Origin: Siphonodentalium dalli
Lineage: Eukaryota; Mollusca; Scaphopoda; Gadilida; Siphonodentaliidae
Assembly (NCBI GenBank): GCA_032622095.1
Contig: CP136065.1
Span: forward strand, 116,353,195-116,417,194
Length of the DNA: 64,000 bases
Direction: 5' to 3'
Shown: one piece after another, positions 11,748 through 24,208 of the stretch
Layout of the letters: the number at the start of each line of letters is the position of its first letter
Numbering within the stretch: the stretch's first letter is position 1
Notes under the pieces: model-generated
What the model saw: only the letters and a program-made list of their open reading frames with translations
Told to the model about the DNA's origin: nothing
Database searches by the model: none
Translations under genes and position numbers: made by a program

Positions 11748-13070
11748 GTACTAGTAATTGTGATTTGTAACTGGTTATATGAACCAAATACTGAAACAGA
11801 AACAACACATTGCTGTAAAAAAAAGTATATATAAGGCCTAAACAATTACCTATGTTTTCACAAACACGACCAACACTATTTTAAACTCCTAGCCTATTCA
11901 TTTTATTGAGATCTATAATAAATTTTAATGTGGTTTTTTTTCGAAAAGGGCCATAACTCTGTAAAAAAAATTGGGTCAAACCCATATTCGAACTCGATCT
12001 GTGTTTTGGGCTGAGAAACTCATACACAAAATTTTGTTCCAATCAGTTGAGTAGACAAACATGTATTAAACTTGGGTTGTAACACTCCAGTGTTATGGAT
12101 ATTGAGGTATGGTTTTGAGTCTCTTCGTCATGGAATATGTATCTTACAAGCATTGTAATATTGAAGATGTTATCACTATTTACATATGAATAATGTAAGT
12201 AAATAAAATTGCCTATTCAGTCCAACCTTCCATAATGTATGTAACTCATATATACATGTACAGTTCTCTGAGTTTCCCTGTTGTTTGGTATAAACTCAGG
12301 TGTATGTCATACTTAGTGCGTGAAAAATAGTAGTGCGCTAATTTAAATAAGAGTAAGATAATAAAAATCCAATATGGCGCCCAAGATGGTGGCTAAGTTT
12401 AATGTCAACACTTTGTGAACAACTAATACGATACAAGGGGAAAGAACATCTCATAAGGTATTATTTATAGTGATGTATTGGCGAGAGTATGTGTTTCCCT
12501 TATTATAACACTTCGTGAAAAAACAAATACGGGAAAACAAGACAACTAACGTCTCCAGAGGTATATTATGGTGTTTCATTACAATCAATTCATTACATTA
12601 TTCATATAAAATAGAATTTCTGTCATTAATACATCTTTTAATTTGCGAAATAATAGACACAAAACTCAAAAGTCCTTCAACATAAAAGTTATAAAATTGC
12701 ACACAAAGGTACCTCTGAGAATTGTAACCAAGAATAAAGCAACAAATGCGCAGTTGTAGTTGTCATTTTGTGTGACATGTAACTACCACACTTGCTATCA
12801 GAGGGATATCAAAATACAATGTTTCCAATGATTTTAGTACAGTTATGCTCTTAATTAGTCGACTCCTTAAACGAGGTTGCAATCGGTCACTATGACGGTA
12901 ATACCACAAGTCAACCATGGTTGCCGTGGTATTCACCAGTATTGATACCGCGTTCATTTTTTAATCACTGCAATCATCTACGTGGTTACCACTCTACATG
13001 TCGGTCAATGAACCATCACCAAAAGATGTTAGTTTTGTTTTAAAATAAAATAATAGAGAAAATAACCAAC
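11748..13070. other. presumed Shroom intron 4 (start) with a dispersed repeat
   Basis: Follows the exon 4 donor at 13070. Segment 11945-12062 (CATAACTCTG, then TTGGGTCAAACCCATATTCG) resembles 43750-43860 and so is a dispersed repeat. No further Shroom exon was recognised. Confidence 0.45.
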
Positions 13071-16000
13071 CTTGAAATCTTGTCCACCAGTTGAATCACA
13101 TATTGAGTTGCGTGGAGTCAGCAGCGATGCATATGAATTTTTATCAGAAAAACTTGATTCTGATCCAATAGAGCCTGGTCGAGGTCCTAATTCAGTGCGT
13201 ATTCTGCTCCAATCTGTTTGTTTACGACTTGCAGACGATGGACTGGACATCTCCATATAGTCAGATTCCTTTGATTTTGATTTAATTCTAAGGCTTTCAT
13301 ACCTTTGCACCCGCTCCTTGTTTCGCTGAGTTATCTCAAACACAGACTCAGGTGTGAGTGACACCTTTCTATTTGCTGTAACACAATTCAGATCCGATGA
13401 AGACAGTGATGACGATGGGCTATCTTTCCTTTTTTGCTCCATGAATCTCATAACTGCATCCTGTTGCTGTTTTTTTATTTGAGACGATGTTTGATCTAAG
13501 GATCTTGATGCTGAATGAAAATGCAGTGATACTGGTCTTTTCAAGTCACTTTTAACAATACTGGAATCACTGCGTGACCTATAGTTATCATTAGCAGACG
13601 CTTCAGAATTGCATTTCAATTCAAAATTACTCCTGATTGCTTTGACACCACAATATGAATTCTGATTTTTTAAGCTGGACTGGAAAGTTTCCGAGCCATC
13701 AACCTTTTCAGATGAACTAGATGAGTATTCACGAGGTAAAGATTTACTTTTTTCAAAAACCTCCAAAGGAATAATCTCAGAGGGGTCTTTAGCTAGTGTT
13801 TTATCTTTTATATCATGTGGGCCTCTCTTACCCGACATACGAGAAAGAAATCTGTCACTTTCCTCATATATACCACAGGCCTTCCTCAGTGATGTGTGGC
13901 GTTTCACAGATGTATCTTTGCTTGACTTGGAATGGTTATCATTGAGCAGGGAAGCAATAGCTTTAATATCCACCGTAGACTTCTCTGGTGCAGGTACGTG
14001 ATCTTCTCTTATAAAAACAGAGTCAGTTGATTCCCTTCTCGGATTATAGCGAGTCTCATCTGTAGACATAAGCAACTGGTTAGATTTAGAGTTAACAGTG
14101 CTTGTGGAATCATAGTTTGATTTTTTGAAGTCCTGCATAGAATGTTCATTGTCCATGATAGAGAAAGAGTCATTGTTTGAATTCTTTTTATGACCAACTG
14201 TTAGTTCTGATAAACTTTTCCCTCTTATCATGCTATTACTGTGAGAAATTCTCTGATTTGACGGCAAAGTAGGACCGATACTGTATCTATCATTGGGCTG
14301 TGATAACCTGCTCCCTATAGAAGACACAGAGGTAACATCAACAGAACAAAGATCATGAGTCGAAGAAGTTTTGGAAGGTTCCCAGTCGTCTCGTCCGAAT
14401 GGTGATGATGATTCTGAAGGATGAATAATGACACTGTTATAGGATTCAGCTTCCTTCATTCCAGCTTGTTTAAGAGGCTCAATATTATTCAGATCTGAGT
14501 ATGAAGGACTGCGTTTATCACTATATGGCAGATACTTCCCATAGAATTCCTCAGACAATTTCCTCAGCATTGGCGCTGTACTTGGAGTGAACTCATGATA
14601 GGGTAGTATGAAACGCTTCTCATCATGTGGACTGCCCACCTGGTCTTGGCTGTTTTCTCTTGAATGTAACGATATCTGACTCTGAGTGATGCTGCTATCT
14701 CTTGAATGATAATCAGATTTAGAGGAATCACTAGAGAAAAAGCTATGTCGTGATGGATCAGCATAATATGTGTAGCGCTCACTGAATCCAGAATCAGCAC
14801 CATCAAAACTCTGCACCGAGAGGCGAGTTTGTAGGGATTTCTCCTCCAAGAGTCTTCTATTGAGTTCCCCAGATTTCGTGAGAGAGTCCACTTGTGTCTG
14901 TACACCAGACGATGATGATTGACTCAGGGGAATAGCTTGCTTGATATAGGTAATATTTTCATTTTGATCTCTATCTGTTTGGGTGCCTGTGTTGTAGTAA
15001 GGCGTTTGTCGAACAACAAATTGCTTCAAACTATCAGGGATTCTTGTAACTGGTGTCACAGTACTAGATAAATTTGATGATGTACTTTGCCGATTCATAA
15101 CAGGATGTTCACTCTGGCAGCTTGTATTTGTGAGATTATTGAGACTACTCCAATAGGAAGTTGGGAAGTTATCATTTCGAAGAGGACTGGTTGCCACATC
15201 TACACTAGTTCTCACACTGTTACTTTCACGAGCCGACTCACAATCTGATGGCCCCATTGCAGTAACGTCAGAATTTGGTGATTTTTGAGAACATAAGGAG
15301 CTAGTGCTGTGAGATTCCTCAAATAAGTGTGAATTTCTAGCAGACATGTGTGCAGGATGGCCACTAACTTTATCCTCATGGTTCATATCAGTTTTTACTA
15401 CATCCTTTTTCCAGGAATGATCCAGGATCCTCAGATTTGAACTAATAACTTCACATGAATTTTTATCAGCTGAAGTCGGTGTTATGGTCTGTTCAGGGTG
15501 AGATTGGTTTTTTGAATTATTCGATCCTGGAGATGACCATGACGAGTACTTCCAATCAGGATTATGTTGACTAGAATAACATGACTTGACCAATTTCTTG
15601 TCTGTGGAGCTTGGAGTAAACTGAGTACCTACACCTTTATCAGATATAGGATCTGACTGGACGTTGTCGTCATCATCATCACTGTATTGTGAGATCACAT
15701 GGTCATGATCATTTTCTTCTAAATTCTGGTAATTGTTCAACTGTTGATGGACAAACTGATTAGATCCCAGCCACGGTGAATAATTATTTGGTCCAGAGTA
15801 AACATTTCCAATTGAGCTAGCAACTGGTCTGGTTGATCGGTTTTGAAGTACGGTTTCCTCACTCTGATTATGAATAGCTGGACTGGAATTTCCCATCAAG
15901 TATGTTGAAGGCACATATTTATGTGGTGTGGTGGAATTAAATTTTGATTCTGGTGTAAGCACCTTATTATTTTCTTTTGCATGATGTGGCTGATTGAACG

Positions 16001-16137
16001 CCGCCATTCCAGCCACCTTTTCTGTAAAGTCAGATGATTTGGCCCGAAAGGGATTTCCTTGTACAGGAGCCTCATTAATATGTTGGCCATTGCTTCTTGC
16101 TTCATGCGACACGACAGGATTTCTGTTTCTGACATAC
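13071..16137 (-). CDS. Shroom: Shroom coding exon 4: long serine-rich central region
   Basis: The 3067-bp exon contributes 1022 codons (residues about 160-1181 of the assembled protein). It begins YVRNRNPVVS after a TTTTTTTCAG acceptor and ends at GGQDFK before a donor GTTGGT at 13070. The sequence is hydrophilic, very rich in Ser, Asn, Asp and Gln, with an acidic run YSDDDDDNVQSD near its start and a basic, glutamine-rich stretch (QIKKQQQDAVMRFMEQKRKD) near its end. That is what Shroom proteins look like between PDZ and ASD2, where the actin-binding ASD1 motif sits; I cannot place ASD1 with confidence. If the donor is not used, translation runs 13 more codons to a TAA at 13029, giving a form without ASD2. 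The conservation-free, low-complexity character means orthology rests mainly on the linked PDZ exons and gene architecture. Confidence 0.88.
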
Positions 16138-16197
16138 CTGAAAAAAATCAAAACAGATAATCTATGAGTTTCACAAATAACTTCCTAACCAGACTAG

Positions 16198-16261
16198 CAT
16201 TGAACTAGATTAAAACACAGTTGTGGATTGGATAGCATTGAACTAGATTAAAACACGGTTG
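16198..16261. repeat. short tandem duplication, about 38-bp period
   Basis: GCATTGAACTAGATTAAAAC occurs twice, at about 16198 and 16236, each followed by AC(A/G)GTTG. It sits 60 bp from the acceptor of Shroom exon 4 and beside a foldback element. Confidence 0.8.
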
Positions 16262-16274
16262 AAGTAGGTCTCAT

Positions 16275-16439
16275 ATAAGGATTAACTGTCATGTGGACTG
16301 TTTTTATGGAGATGTAACGGTGAGGTAAGTGTACATAACTTGTGTAAAACCCGAAGGGTTTTACATACAAGTTATGTCCACTTACCTCACCGTTACATCT
16401 CCATAAAAATAGTCCACATGACAGTTAATCCTTATATTT
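16275..16439. mobile_element. near-perfect 165-bp foldback (palindromic MITE)
   Basis: The left arm starting TAAGGATTAACTGTCATGTG is repeated as its reverse complement at the right, with only a few mismatches and almost no loop (centre near 16357, ACCCGAAGGGTTTT). TA dinucleotides flank the arms, compatible with a TA target duplication as made by mariner-like elements, although the TA lies inside a TATA context and is weak evidence. It lies in Shroom intron 3, 138 bp upstream of exon 4. Confidence 0.8.
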
Positions 16440-19400
16440 ATATACATTTAGCGAAAAAGCCACTTTTGTAAATATATTTAAATCGAAAAGTGTATCGTGA
16501 CAAGATCAGCCCAAAATACCCAATAGCACCCTTGGCAAAAGTTAATAGGAACAATTTCTCTTCATGTTGAAACCCGATGATGTATTAAGTCAATCCTGCG
16601 CGAGTCAAAATGCGCCCAAAGCATTACGCGTTCGTCTTTCCAAACCTAATGACGTATCGATGGTGTTATTAGCTTGCTGTTATGAGGCGTTACGCATTCA
16701 CCGAGAAATAACTGCAACTAGCCACGTGGGCGCCGACCAATCAGAATGCTGGATTTAGTGATGACAACACTTAGTGTGTAAATATATAATAATGACAAAG
16801 GAACTCAAATAAATTTGGAAATGTGGAAGTGTTGCAGTCCCATTAAATCTCTTATATACATGTGGCACTAGTGTTTTGTTGCAGGTAAGCTAGAATATGA
16901 AGCCACTATAAAGCACTGATAACATGTTTAGCGCAGCTCATGTGACAACTGATTCAACTGAATAGTTGTATGGGCAAAAGTACATTATCAGTCTTAGTTT
17001 AGAGACGAGCGTGCATGCCAAAGAGCTCTTCAGCGCTCATGTTTCTGATTTTTCGAGCACTTAAAATCGTGCTCATCACAAAATATTTAATACTGCACAC
17101 CTGACAAATGGAAAGATTAACGAAGCGATGTGTAGACTTTGCCGTAGTATTGGTACTCTCCCTTACGAGTATTGCTGCCAGTTTGTTTGTAATGCGCGAT
17201 TTCATTGGCACCCAGTAAATTGAAAGTTGGTTTCCCCCGGTTCTAAGCGAACAGTTTCTTGCAATTTTCAGACATTTGTCAAAAAGATTTCTGTGAAATA
17301 TTTAAAATAAAAATGCATTTTTGAAATACAAATGCCATTTCTTTGCATTAGCTACTTTCCTCAAGTGGGACTTCAGAGATTTTTTGGCCATGAAACAAGA
17401 GGCGAAATATGGGAAGACCTTTGTCACCAAAGTGTGGTGCAAGTTATGTGCCAAAAAGCTAGACGTATGCTTCACGGGAAAGCTGCAACAGAATTTGACC
17501 AATTCAAGATAGGATAAACTTTATCACAGAATTCACCCTCGATCGTCATTTAAACAGTAGGTGTTACCTAGTAGCAGTTGGACTTAAGGATATGGTGCAT
17601 GTCACGGAGTTAGCAAATTCACAGAAATCCACCTGCTTGGATAAAAAATCTATTTCTCAGCCACTTTATTTATTTCAAAGTTGAAATTTTCCAATTCATT
17701 CACTGATTCATTGTGGGATATTCTTTATGAAAGACTCTTGTCCTAAAATAATTCTTTGAAACTGTATTTGCATGAAAAAAATTATATTTGAAAGCCTTTT
17801 CGTATTGACCTTAGAATAGGAAATTGCATACAGCTATGCTATAAATCCATATCATGATTGTGTACATGTATATTTGATTTCAATTATATATGATACATGC
17901 ATCCACAGTTTGTAATATCCTAAACTGGAATACTGGATTTGTTTGTATATGGATAGTTGTACGGACCATATGCAATCTTTGCGGGGCATTTAGGGGTGAG
18001 TTTGCTATTGCTATTTACCATCCATTAAATATTATAAATGTGAGTTTTGGTAACTATTGGTATCCATGGGGAACTTTCATTTTCCGCCGGGATGTGTGTA
18101 GTGTATACATAACTTGATTTAATATGACTGCATGTTACCTAACAAAACCGATTTGTTTTTACCTTAAATATTGTGGTGGTTAAAAAATATAAAGAACATA
18201 TGCACCACCAACTAACCCAATTTAACTACATGTATAACATGGATGAACAGTGCACTGTTAAACATTGGGTGCGATAAAATACATTTGGTAATTTGTACGA
18301 AGTTTGGTACTGTAGGAATCTATAGGCCTTTTTTGGCATTCAGGGTACAGGCCAAGGAATTGGTCTATACAGCTTTACTCCCAAAACTGCACTTATATAA
18401 TTATAATGGATTGTTTTATATCTGTTATAGGACCAAAAGCACACCTGACGACATGAAGCCATAATTGCCATGTGATTTTACATGGTGTGCTTTCATTCAA
18501 TTGCCGTAAAAAGCTGTGAGGTGTGATTGCATGTTTCCTGGAGTCTTTGTTCGTCTTAATGCAGTGTTTATTTAATATATTTACATGGTGCGTGCATGGG
18601 TCAATTTCTACCGCGTGAGGATTAGTTTTGACATGGTGGCATACAAAATGAAAAAACATATTTAAACCACCTGATATAGAGAATATGTTAATTCAGTCAT
18701 GTGGTCCCAAATCAGAAACGATGTTCCAAACAAAGAAATGCAACACCCAACTGATGGCGGAAACAAACAAATGGATGTTAAAAAGCATCGAAAACTATCG
18801 AAGTCTGTTTCAGTCCTAATTCCTAATTTTAGTAAATATCATTCATTGTAACCACTTCTGGTTCAAATGTTATTTTTCTGTTATCTCTACCGTGAATTTA
18901 TTGATTGTTTTGTTGTCATATTCTGTGTTTTAATTATAGTATTCAGTAAATACTCATAACAAGTACCATCTGGTCTGTTGTATGTGATCAGCATAGTCGC
19001 TGAATACTGATCAAGCATGTGTGTATATAATGTGCACACATTGGGAAAACAGTTGTTGTAAATTAATTTGCTGGTATCAAACTTCGGGTCACCAAGTGGT
19101 GGAAATGGTCGAACACATGGATAACTAAAACTAATCCAACGGTCCCTTGCAATTTGAATTAACAAAGTTTGACTGTATTCAAGTACTGATTTGTCAACAG
19201 AAATTGGTAATCATGTAGTCAGTTCAAATATTTTAGTGTGAACTGGTCTGGATATGATTTTCAGAATATTTTTCAATGCTTTAACCTTTTCCAATTTTTA
19301 CCGTCAATTTTGATTGAACTTTGGTATCTTATTGAACTAATTGGAGTGTTATAGGAAATTCCACTATAACAGTAATGCTTACATAACAATGGTTTTAATA

Positions 19401-19802
19401 TCCAAAATCCTGGAGAGTTATAAATAATGAAAATAAGAACAAAGTGAATCTATGTTTGCATGTACTTGTTGATGATAGTCGTTTTACAGACTTTTATGTT
19501 ATTTGGCATGAACAAATTTCGAAGGCCTTGTGCCACTTTAATATTTCGAAAAATGGATTAATCCAATAATCTTTTTTAATAATCCTGAGTTTATACTTTA
19601 ATTAAAATGGGAGTAATTTCCCATGTGTAAAGCCTGTAGTGTCCTGCAAGCCTGTCTTTGATGATTGGCTTTCTTTCAATATCCTTCTCTTACTAATTAA
19701 TCATGATTAATGATTAAATCAACCACCAGGATAAGTCTATGTTTCACTTCACCGCTGTTTGTACATCAAAAGAAAATTTAAATGAATTTAATCAAAACTT
19801 AC
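16440..19802. other. remainder of Shroom intron 3, nothing recognised
   Basis: No supported gene. 16500-16760 is relatively GC-rich and open in one frame for 64 codons, but no protein family is recognised. The rest is AT-rich unique-looking intron sequence with several short ORFs that have no support. Confidence 0.5.
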
Positions 19803-19991
19803 TGAAAACTTTCTACTCTGCGACGATTATGTTCCTTCATATCCCCACCATCTCTATTGCTACTACGAGACTGCGTGAACACATAGTTGTCATCTTTTGA
19901 CTTGTTCTTTCCCTGCGAATTCTCAATATGTTGCAGTTGTTGTAGAAAGAGAGGTGGAGTTCTTGGACAATTCTCCAACTTGAGATTATTC
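19803..19991 (-). CDS. Shroom: Shroom coding exon 3: linker after the PDZ domain
   Basis: The 189-bp exon has acceptor TTTTTCAG and donor GTAAGT. Its first base completes the arginine codon from exon 2; 62 full codons follow and two bases (CA) of a glutamine codon are left for exon 4. It encodes NNLKLENCPRTPPLFLQQLQ, then a polar stretch with NYVFTQSRSSNRDGGD and a basic end HNRRRVESFQ. I recognise no domain in it; it is a hydrophilic linker between the PDZ and the long exon. The exon is supported by open reading across its full length, exact phase agreement on both sides, and good splice sites, not by homology that I can recall in detail. Confidence 0.85.
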
Positions 19992-20935
19992 CTGAAAAAT
20001 AATTCAGACAGTTAGCAGAACCTAATAAAACTATAGCAAAGAAATAAGATTCTTAAACCATTTTATTTCTAAAGTATCTCTCATTTATTTGCCCCTAATA
20101 GCCAATATTGAACAATTTGACTACAATAGAATATACATACAGCTATATACCAGTTCATAAGCATATACCTATATGGTATCTATGTACCCAAACAGTCGAT
20201 AAGAACCAGAAATTCTTTCATCCGTATTCAGCATGTCAACAAAAAGAAAGTGTCCATGACACTTTAGCTTGACTTGGAGAGGGGATAATTTGATATGTTA
20301 GTCAATGGAGTGATTAGGAATGTGGAAAGTTGAAATGTCTATTCAAGTATAATACTAGATGTATCAACATGAAGATACATACATATATATATATAAAAGT
20401 AAAGTCCAAGATGGCCGTTGGCAGTCATGTTTTCCAACCCATCTGAAGTTTGGTAATGGTTGGTTGAGGGAATTGGACTGTAGGTTGTGCTAAAGAGTGT
20501 GCTGTAGACATGCAAAGAGTAAAATCCAAAATGGCTGTCGGTGTCATGTTTTTTAAAGAAATTCGGAAAAATTAGATTATTCCCATTTTGTGGTCATCCC
20601 GAAGATCCATGTGAAGTCTAGTGCCGATCGGACAAGTAGGGTGTCGTCTGTAGGGTGTACCAAAGGATTTAGTCATACAAAGAGTAAAATCTAAGATGGC
20701 AGCTGGCAGCCATGTTTTTCAATGAAATTCTGAAAATGTTGATGGCTCCCATCGAGAGGTCACCCCGATGATCCAATGAAGTTTGGTTATGATTGGATGT
20801 GGTCTGTAGGTTGTGCCGAAGGATTTAGTCAAGCAAAGATGGCTGCCGGCAGCCATGTTTTTTTATGGCCAAATGACCCCAAAATGACTTGTTCCCATCC
20901 ACATGTCAGGGTCAACAGCCATGACAAATTTCATT

Positions 20936-21093
20936 GTGTGGCTGGCTTATCCGTCTACCACACACATTAATGTTTGTTTACTTACATATTCCTTTTTTTG
21001 TATTCGTTCATTTGTTCATTGCAATTGTGTAAACATTTTATATATATTGTAAAAGCTCTTCGTTAACGGAGGAAATAAAAGATATATATATAA
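20936..21093. mobile_element. possible 3' tail of a LINE or SINE inside element C
   Basis: Sequence unlike the surrounding monomers interrupts element C after CAAATTTCATT and ends GAAATAAAAG followed by an AT repeat. An A-rich/simple-repeat end of this kind fits a retroposed tail. Identity is not established. Confidence 0.3.
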
Positions 21094-21856
21094 TGAAAGT
21101 GTCAATGACACTGTAGCTCAACTTGGAAAGGGAATAATTTCATGTTTTACAGTCAATGGAGTGATTAGGAATGTGGAAAGATGAAAGGCCTAGTTATGCA
21201 AAGAGTAAAATTCACTGTTAACATCTATAACAAATTTCATGATGATCCGCATGTGTCAAAGGAGTTTAATAGTAATGTAAAGAATAAAATCCAAAATGGC
21301 AGCTGGCGGCCATATGTTTTGGCCGAATGACCCCAAAATGACTCGTTCCCATCTACATGTCAATGTCAACAGCCATGACAAATCTCATAATGATCCAACC
21401 AAAGGACCAACCTGTAGCCCGTGCCAAATGGTTTAGTCATGCAAAGAGTAAAATCCAAGATGGCTGCTGGCAGCCATATTTTTTGGCCGAACGACCCAAA
21501 AATGACTCGTTCCCATCTACATGTCAATATTAACATCCACGACAAATTTCATGATGATCAGACGAACAGTACGACCTGTAGCCCATGCTAATGGATTGAA
21601 TTTTGAAATCCAAGATGGCCACTGACAGCCATGTTTTTTTGCTGAATGACCCCAAAATGACTCGTTCCCATCTACATGTCAATGTCAACAGCTATAACAA
21701 ATTTTATAATGATCTGACCAAAGGTACGACCTGTAGCCCGTGCTAAAGGAAATTGTTGACGAATCACGCACACACACACGCACCAACACACACACACGGA
21801 CGACTGATACCAAGCCATGGCAATAGCTCAAACTTTACAAAGTATAGTTGAGCTAA
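21094..21856 (+). mobile_element. tandem-repeat element C2 nested in C
   Basis: Has a well-preserved 5' end TGAAAGTGTCAATGACACTG, leader CTTGGAAAGGGAATAATTTC, about four monomers, a short (CA)n tract, and 3' hairpin ending GTTGAGCTAA. The sequence after the end is element C monomer DNA. Confidence 0.75.
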
Positions 21857-22144
21857 TGATCTGACCAAAGGTACGACTTGTAGCCCATGCCAAAGGATTT
21901 AGTCATGTCAAGAATAAAATCCAGGATGGCTGTCGGCGGCCAAGTCCATACTAATGGATTGAATTTTGAAATAAAAGAGGACCGTTGGTGGCCATGTTTT
22001 TTTGCCGAATGACCCCCAAAATGACTCTTTCCCATCTACATGTAAATATTATGATCCACAACAAATTTCATGATGATCAGACGAACACTCCAGCCTATAG
22101 CCCATGCTTATGGATTGAATTTTGAAATCCAGTAGTTGAGCTAA

Positions 22145-22594
22145 AAAGTTATTGAAGAAGAGAAAAATGAGCATCTACACATATGCTTCATTTCTATTTA
22201 CTATGATATGTTCCTCTTTTTTTAATCCATAAAAAATATTAATTAAACAAGGCCTAAAATGAATTGGTAAAAATTAGATGTAAGAATATATGCATCCAAT
22301 AACAACACGTTAATCAAAGATTACAGAAGTTTACTTTGGTCAATAGTTTCATTCCATAGCTATCCTGTGGCACATACAAAGGATAATACTTGTGAGAATT
22401 CCTAGGAAAAAGTAAGGTCCCTTGGCATTTAGAGTGAAGCGGGATATAATCTTCCAGCCTCTATTTAAAACCATATAGTACTTGCTCATTTTGTTCACAC
22501 TCCTGTGGTCAAAATAGGTCATGAATAACAGGAATATGTATATTTTAATTTATTAACCCATCCATGAGCTTCCTGAAATTTTGCGAAAACCTAT
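22145..22594. other. no feature recognised in intron 2
   Basis: AT-rich sequence between element C and the palindromic block. No gene or clear repeat seen. Confidence 0.5.
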
Positions 22595-22777
22595 GCCAAT
22601 GCATTCTCTTATATATGCATGTCTCCCATAGGAAGCCTTATATATTGAGAGCCTCTCATATATATAAGAGAATACTTTGGCCTAGAAATATTTACCTTGA
22701 ACGTTTAAGCCAGTGCATTCTCTTATATATGTGAGGCTCCTTATGGGAGACTTGCCTATACAAGAGAATGCTCTGGC
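22595..22777. repeat. double palindrome around GCATTCTCTTATATATG
   Basis: Two imperfect hairpins in series: 22595-22682 and 22709-22777, both starting GCC(A)AGTGCATTCTCTT or its variant and closing with AAGAGAATNCTNTGGC. In addition the inner part of the first, GTCTCCCATAGGAAGCC, is the inverse of GGCTCCTTATGGGAGAC in the second, so the block as a whole is also an inverted repeat. Confidence 0.8.
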
Positions 22778-23415
22778 ACAGGATCTTTAATTCTGCACCA
22801 GCGATCTATATCAAATTATCATTCATATATAAGTAATACCTTCATCAAGACTGTGTTTTAATTCAGTTTAATAATGGCCTCACGACTGGAACTCGAAAAC
22901 TAAAATGTCTCGGCCATTCTAGTTTTTAATGTTCAGTCACTCATCCATTAAACCTGATTGAGAAGACTTTACCCAAGAAATAGAATTGTAATCCACAATG
23001 TTCAAATTTGTATCCATTTTAACGTGTATGCAGTGCTATGCACTCACAGCTGCACAATTTTTCATAAAGGCAAACGATCTACCGTAAATCAAACATGCTC
23101 TTAATGATAATTTAAGTCGATATACATGTCTATCTCAAATGGACCTCCATTTGAGCACCTCTAAAATTCATGCCTATATCACAGTAAATACCTGGGTTCA
23201 AATTAAAGAATTACATTGTGCATGTCAGCCACAACAATGAGAATCAAACAAAAGATTGTGAAGGCTATTGTTGCTTGGTTCTACTTTATGCTTCCTTTGA
23301 ACAGTCAGAATTTTTTCTGAACCATAAAGTTCCTTTATGACCTTTGGAATCAAAAGAAGCCAAAGAAGTACTCAGGAATGATGATTACAGTCTGACAGTG
23401 GATTTTGGCATAAAT
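22778..23415. other. no feature recognised in intron 2
   Basis: Intron sequence with no supported feature. Confidence 0.5.
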
Positions 23416-23525
23416 ATGCTCTAAATAATCGACTCCTTAACCACAGCAGAATTATGGGTAACTTTTCAGGATTTAGTCGGAAATATGGCTTGTTGCCATT
23501 CATCGGAGTCAATTATTTAGAGCAT
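23416..23525. mobile_element. 110-bp MITE-like inverted repeat
   Basis: ATGCTCTAAATAATCGACTCC-type left end (first 20 bases to 23435) and the matching right end GGAGTCAATTATTTAGAGCAT, one mismatch, enclose about 70 bp. TTAGTCGACTCCTTAA at 12855 looks like a relic of the same family. Confidence 0.7.
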
Positions 23526-24085
23526 TACTGTATCATCTTTCATTTTAAATCAATGTTCGGGTAATATACAAATTACTGAAAAACAATTTGCCAGCTTTAT
23601 TTTGACTTTTAATATATAAACAGAACACAGTTGAACATCGTAACATTTCCTGATTCAGTTCATTGGGAAAAATTATTTTCTTGTGACAGACGCTTTTGTT
23701 GATTGGTCTCTACGACTAGAAATTAATATTTTATACCCCAGAATCAATAGAGAAAGTTGTAGATTTGTTTTTGTTTTCTTTTAGTGTATAGGTACATGTA
23801 CATGTATTCTGCAGAAGTAAGAATCATGGAAGTGTCTCATACTACTTCTTCAATCCTGTTGCCATGTGTATGCATTTGTATACATAGCATAATGTGGCAA
23901 ATATATATGTTTAACCCTTTCTATGCTAAATTGATTCTCCCATTCAATTAAAAAAGAATATATTGGAATAGTCTATTATTCTTCTGGAGGGATGCTCAGT
24001 AAATATAGGCAGATGACAGATAATATTCATCAGTTGTTGGAAAATGTTCAAATAAGTTCAACAAGCGTTTGTTATATAAAGGATC
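23526..24085. other. no feature recognised in intron 2
   Basis: AT-rich intron sequence; nothing supported. Confidence 0.5.
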
Positions 24086-24208
24086 AACAATGAGTCCCCA
24101 GTTTATAGCCAAATTTAGAAAACAAGTCCAGTATATTAGGTCTGGACCAAGCCTTTGGCGAGGTCCTGGACAGGTTTTGTAAATTCCGCTATAAACTGGG
24201 GACGAGTT
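24086..24208. repeat. inverted repeat around CCCCAGTTTATAGC
   Basis: Left arm GAGTCCCCAGTTTATAGCC and right arm CGCTATAAACTGGGGACGAG, with further pairing inward through GTCCAG/CTGGAC. The right arm alone is found again at 34627-34675. Confidence 0.75.

Larger units (their letters stand above)
20245..22144 (+). mobile_element. tandem-repeat element C (older copy with nested insertion)
   Basis: Begins with a decayed family 5' end, GAAAGTGTCCATGACACTTT, and a leader. Monomers with CCAAGATGGCCG, then AAGATGGCAGCTGGCAGCC follow, and the outer copy ends AGTTGAGCTAA at about 22144. Element C2 (21094-21856) is nested inside it, as monomer sequence resumes right after C2 (TGATCTGACCAAAGG). Confidence 0.65.

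Noticed and set aside
16564-16758. 64-codon ORF in Shroom intron 3
   Set aside because: No recognised domain, no splice context, next to a foldback; probably repeat-derived.
21770-21800. (CA)n tract as an independent microsatellite locus
   Set aside because: It recurs just before the 3' hairpin in elements C2, D, E, G, H and the 44.2-kb relative, so it is part of that family's 3' end.
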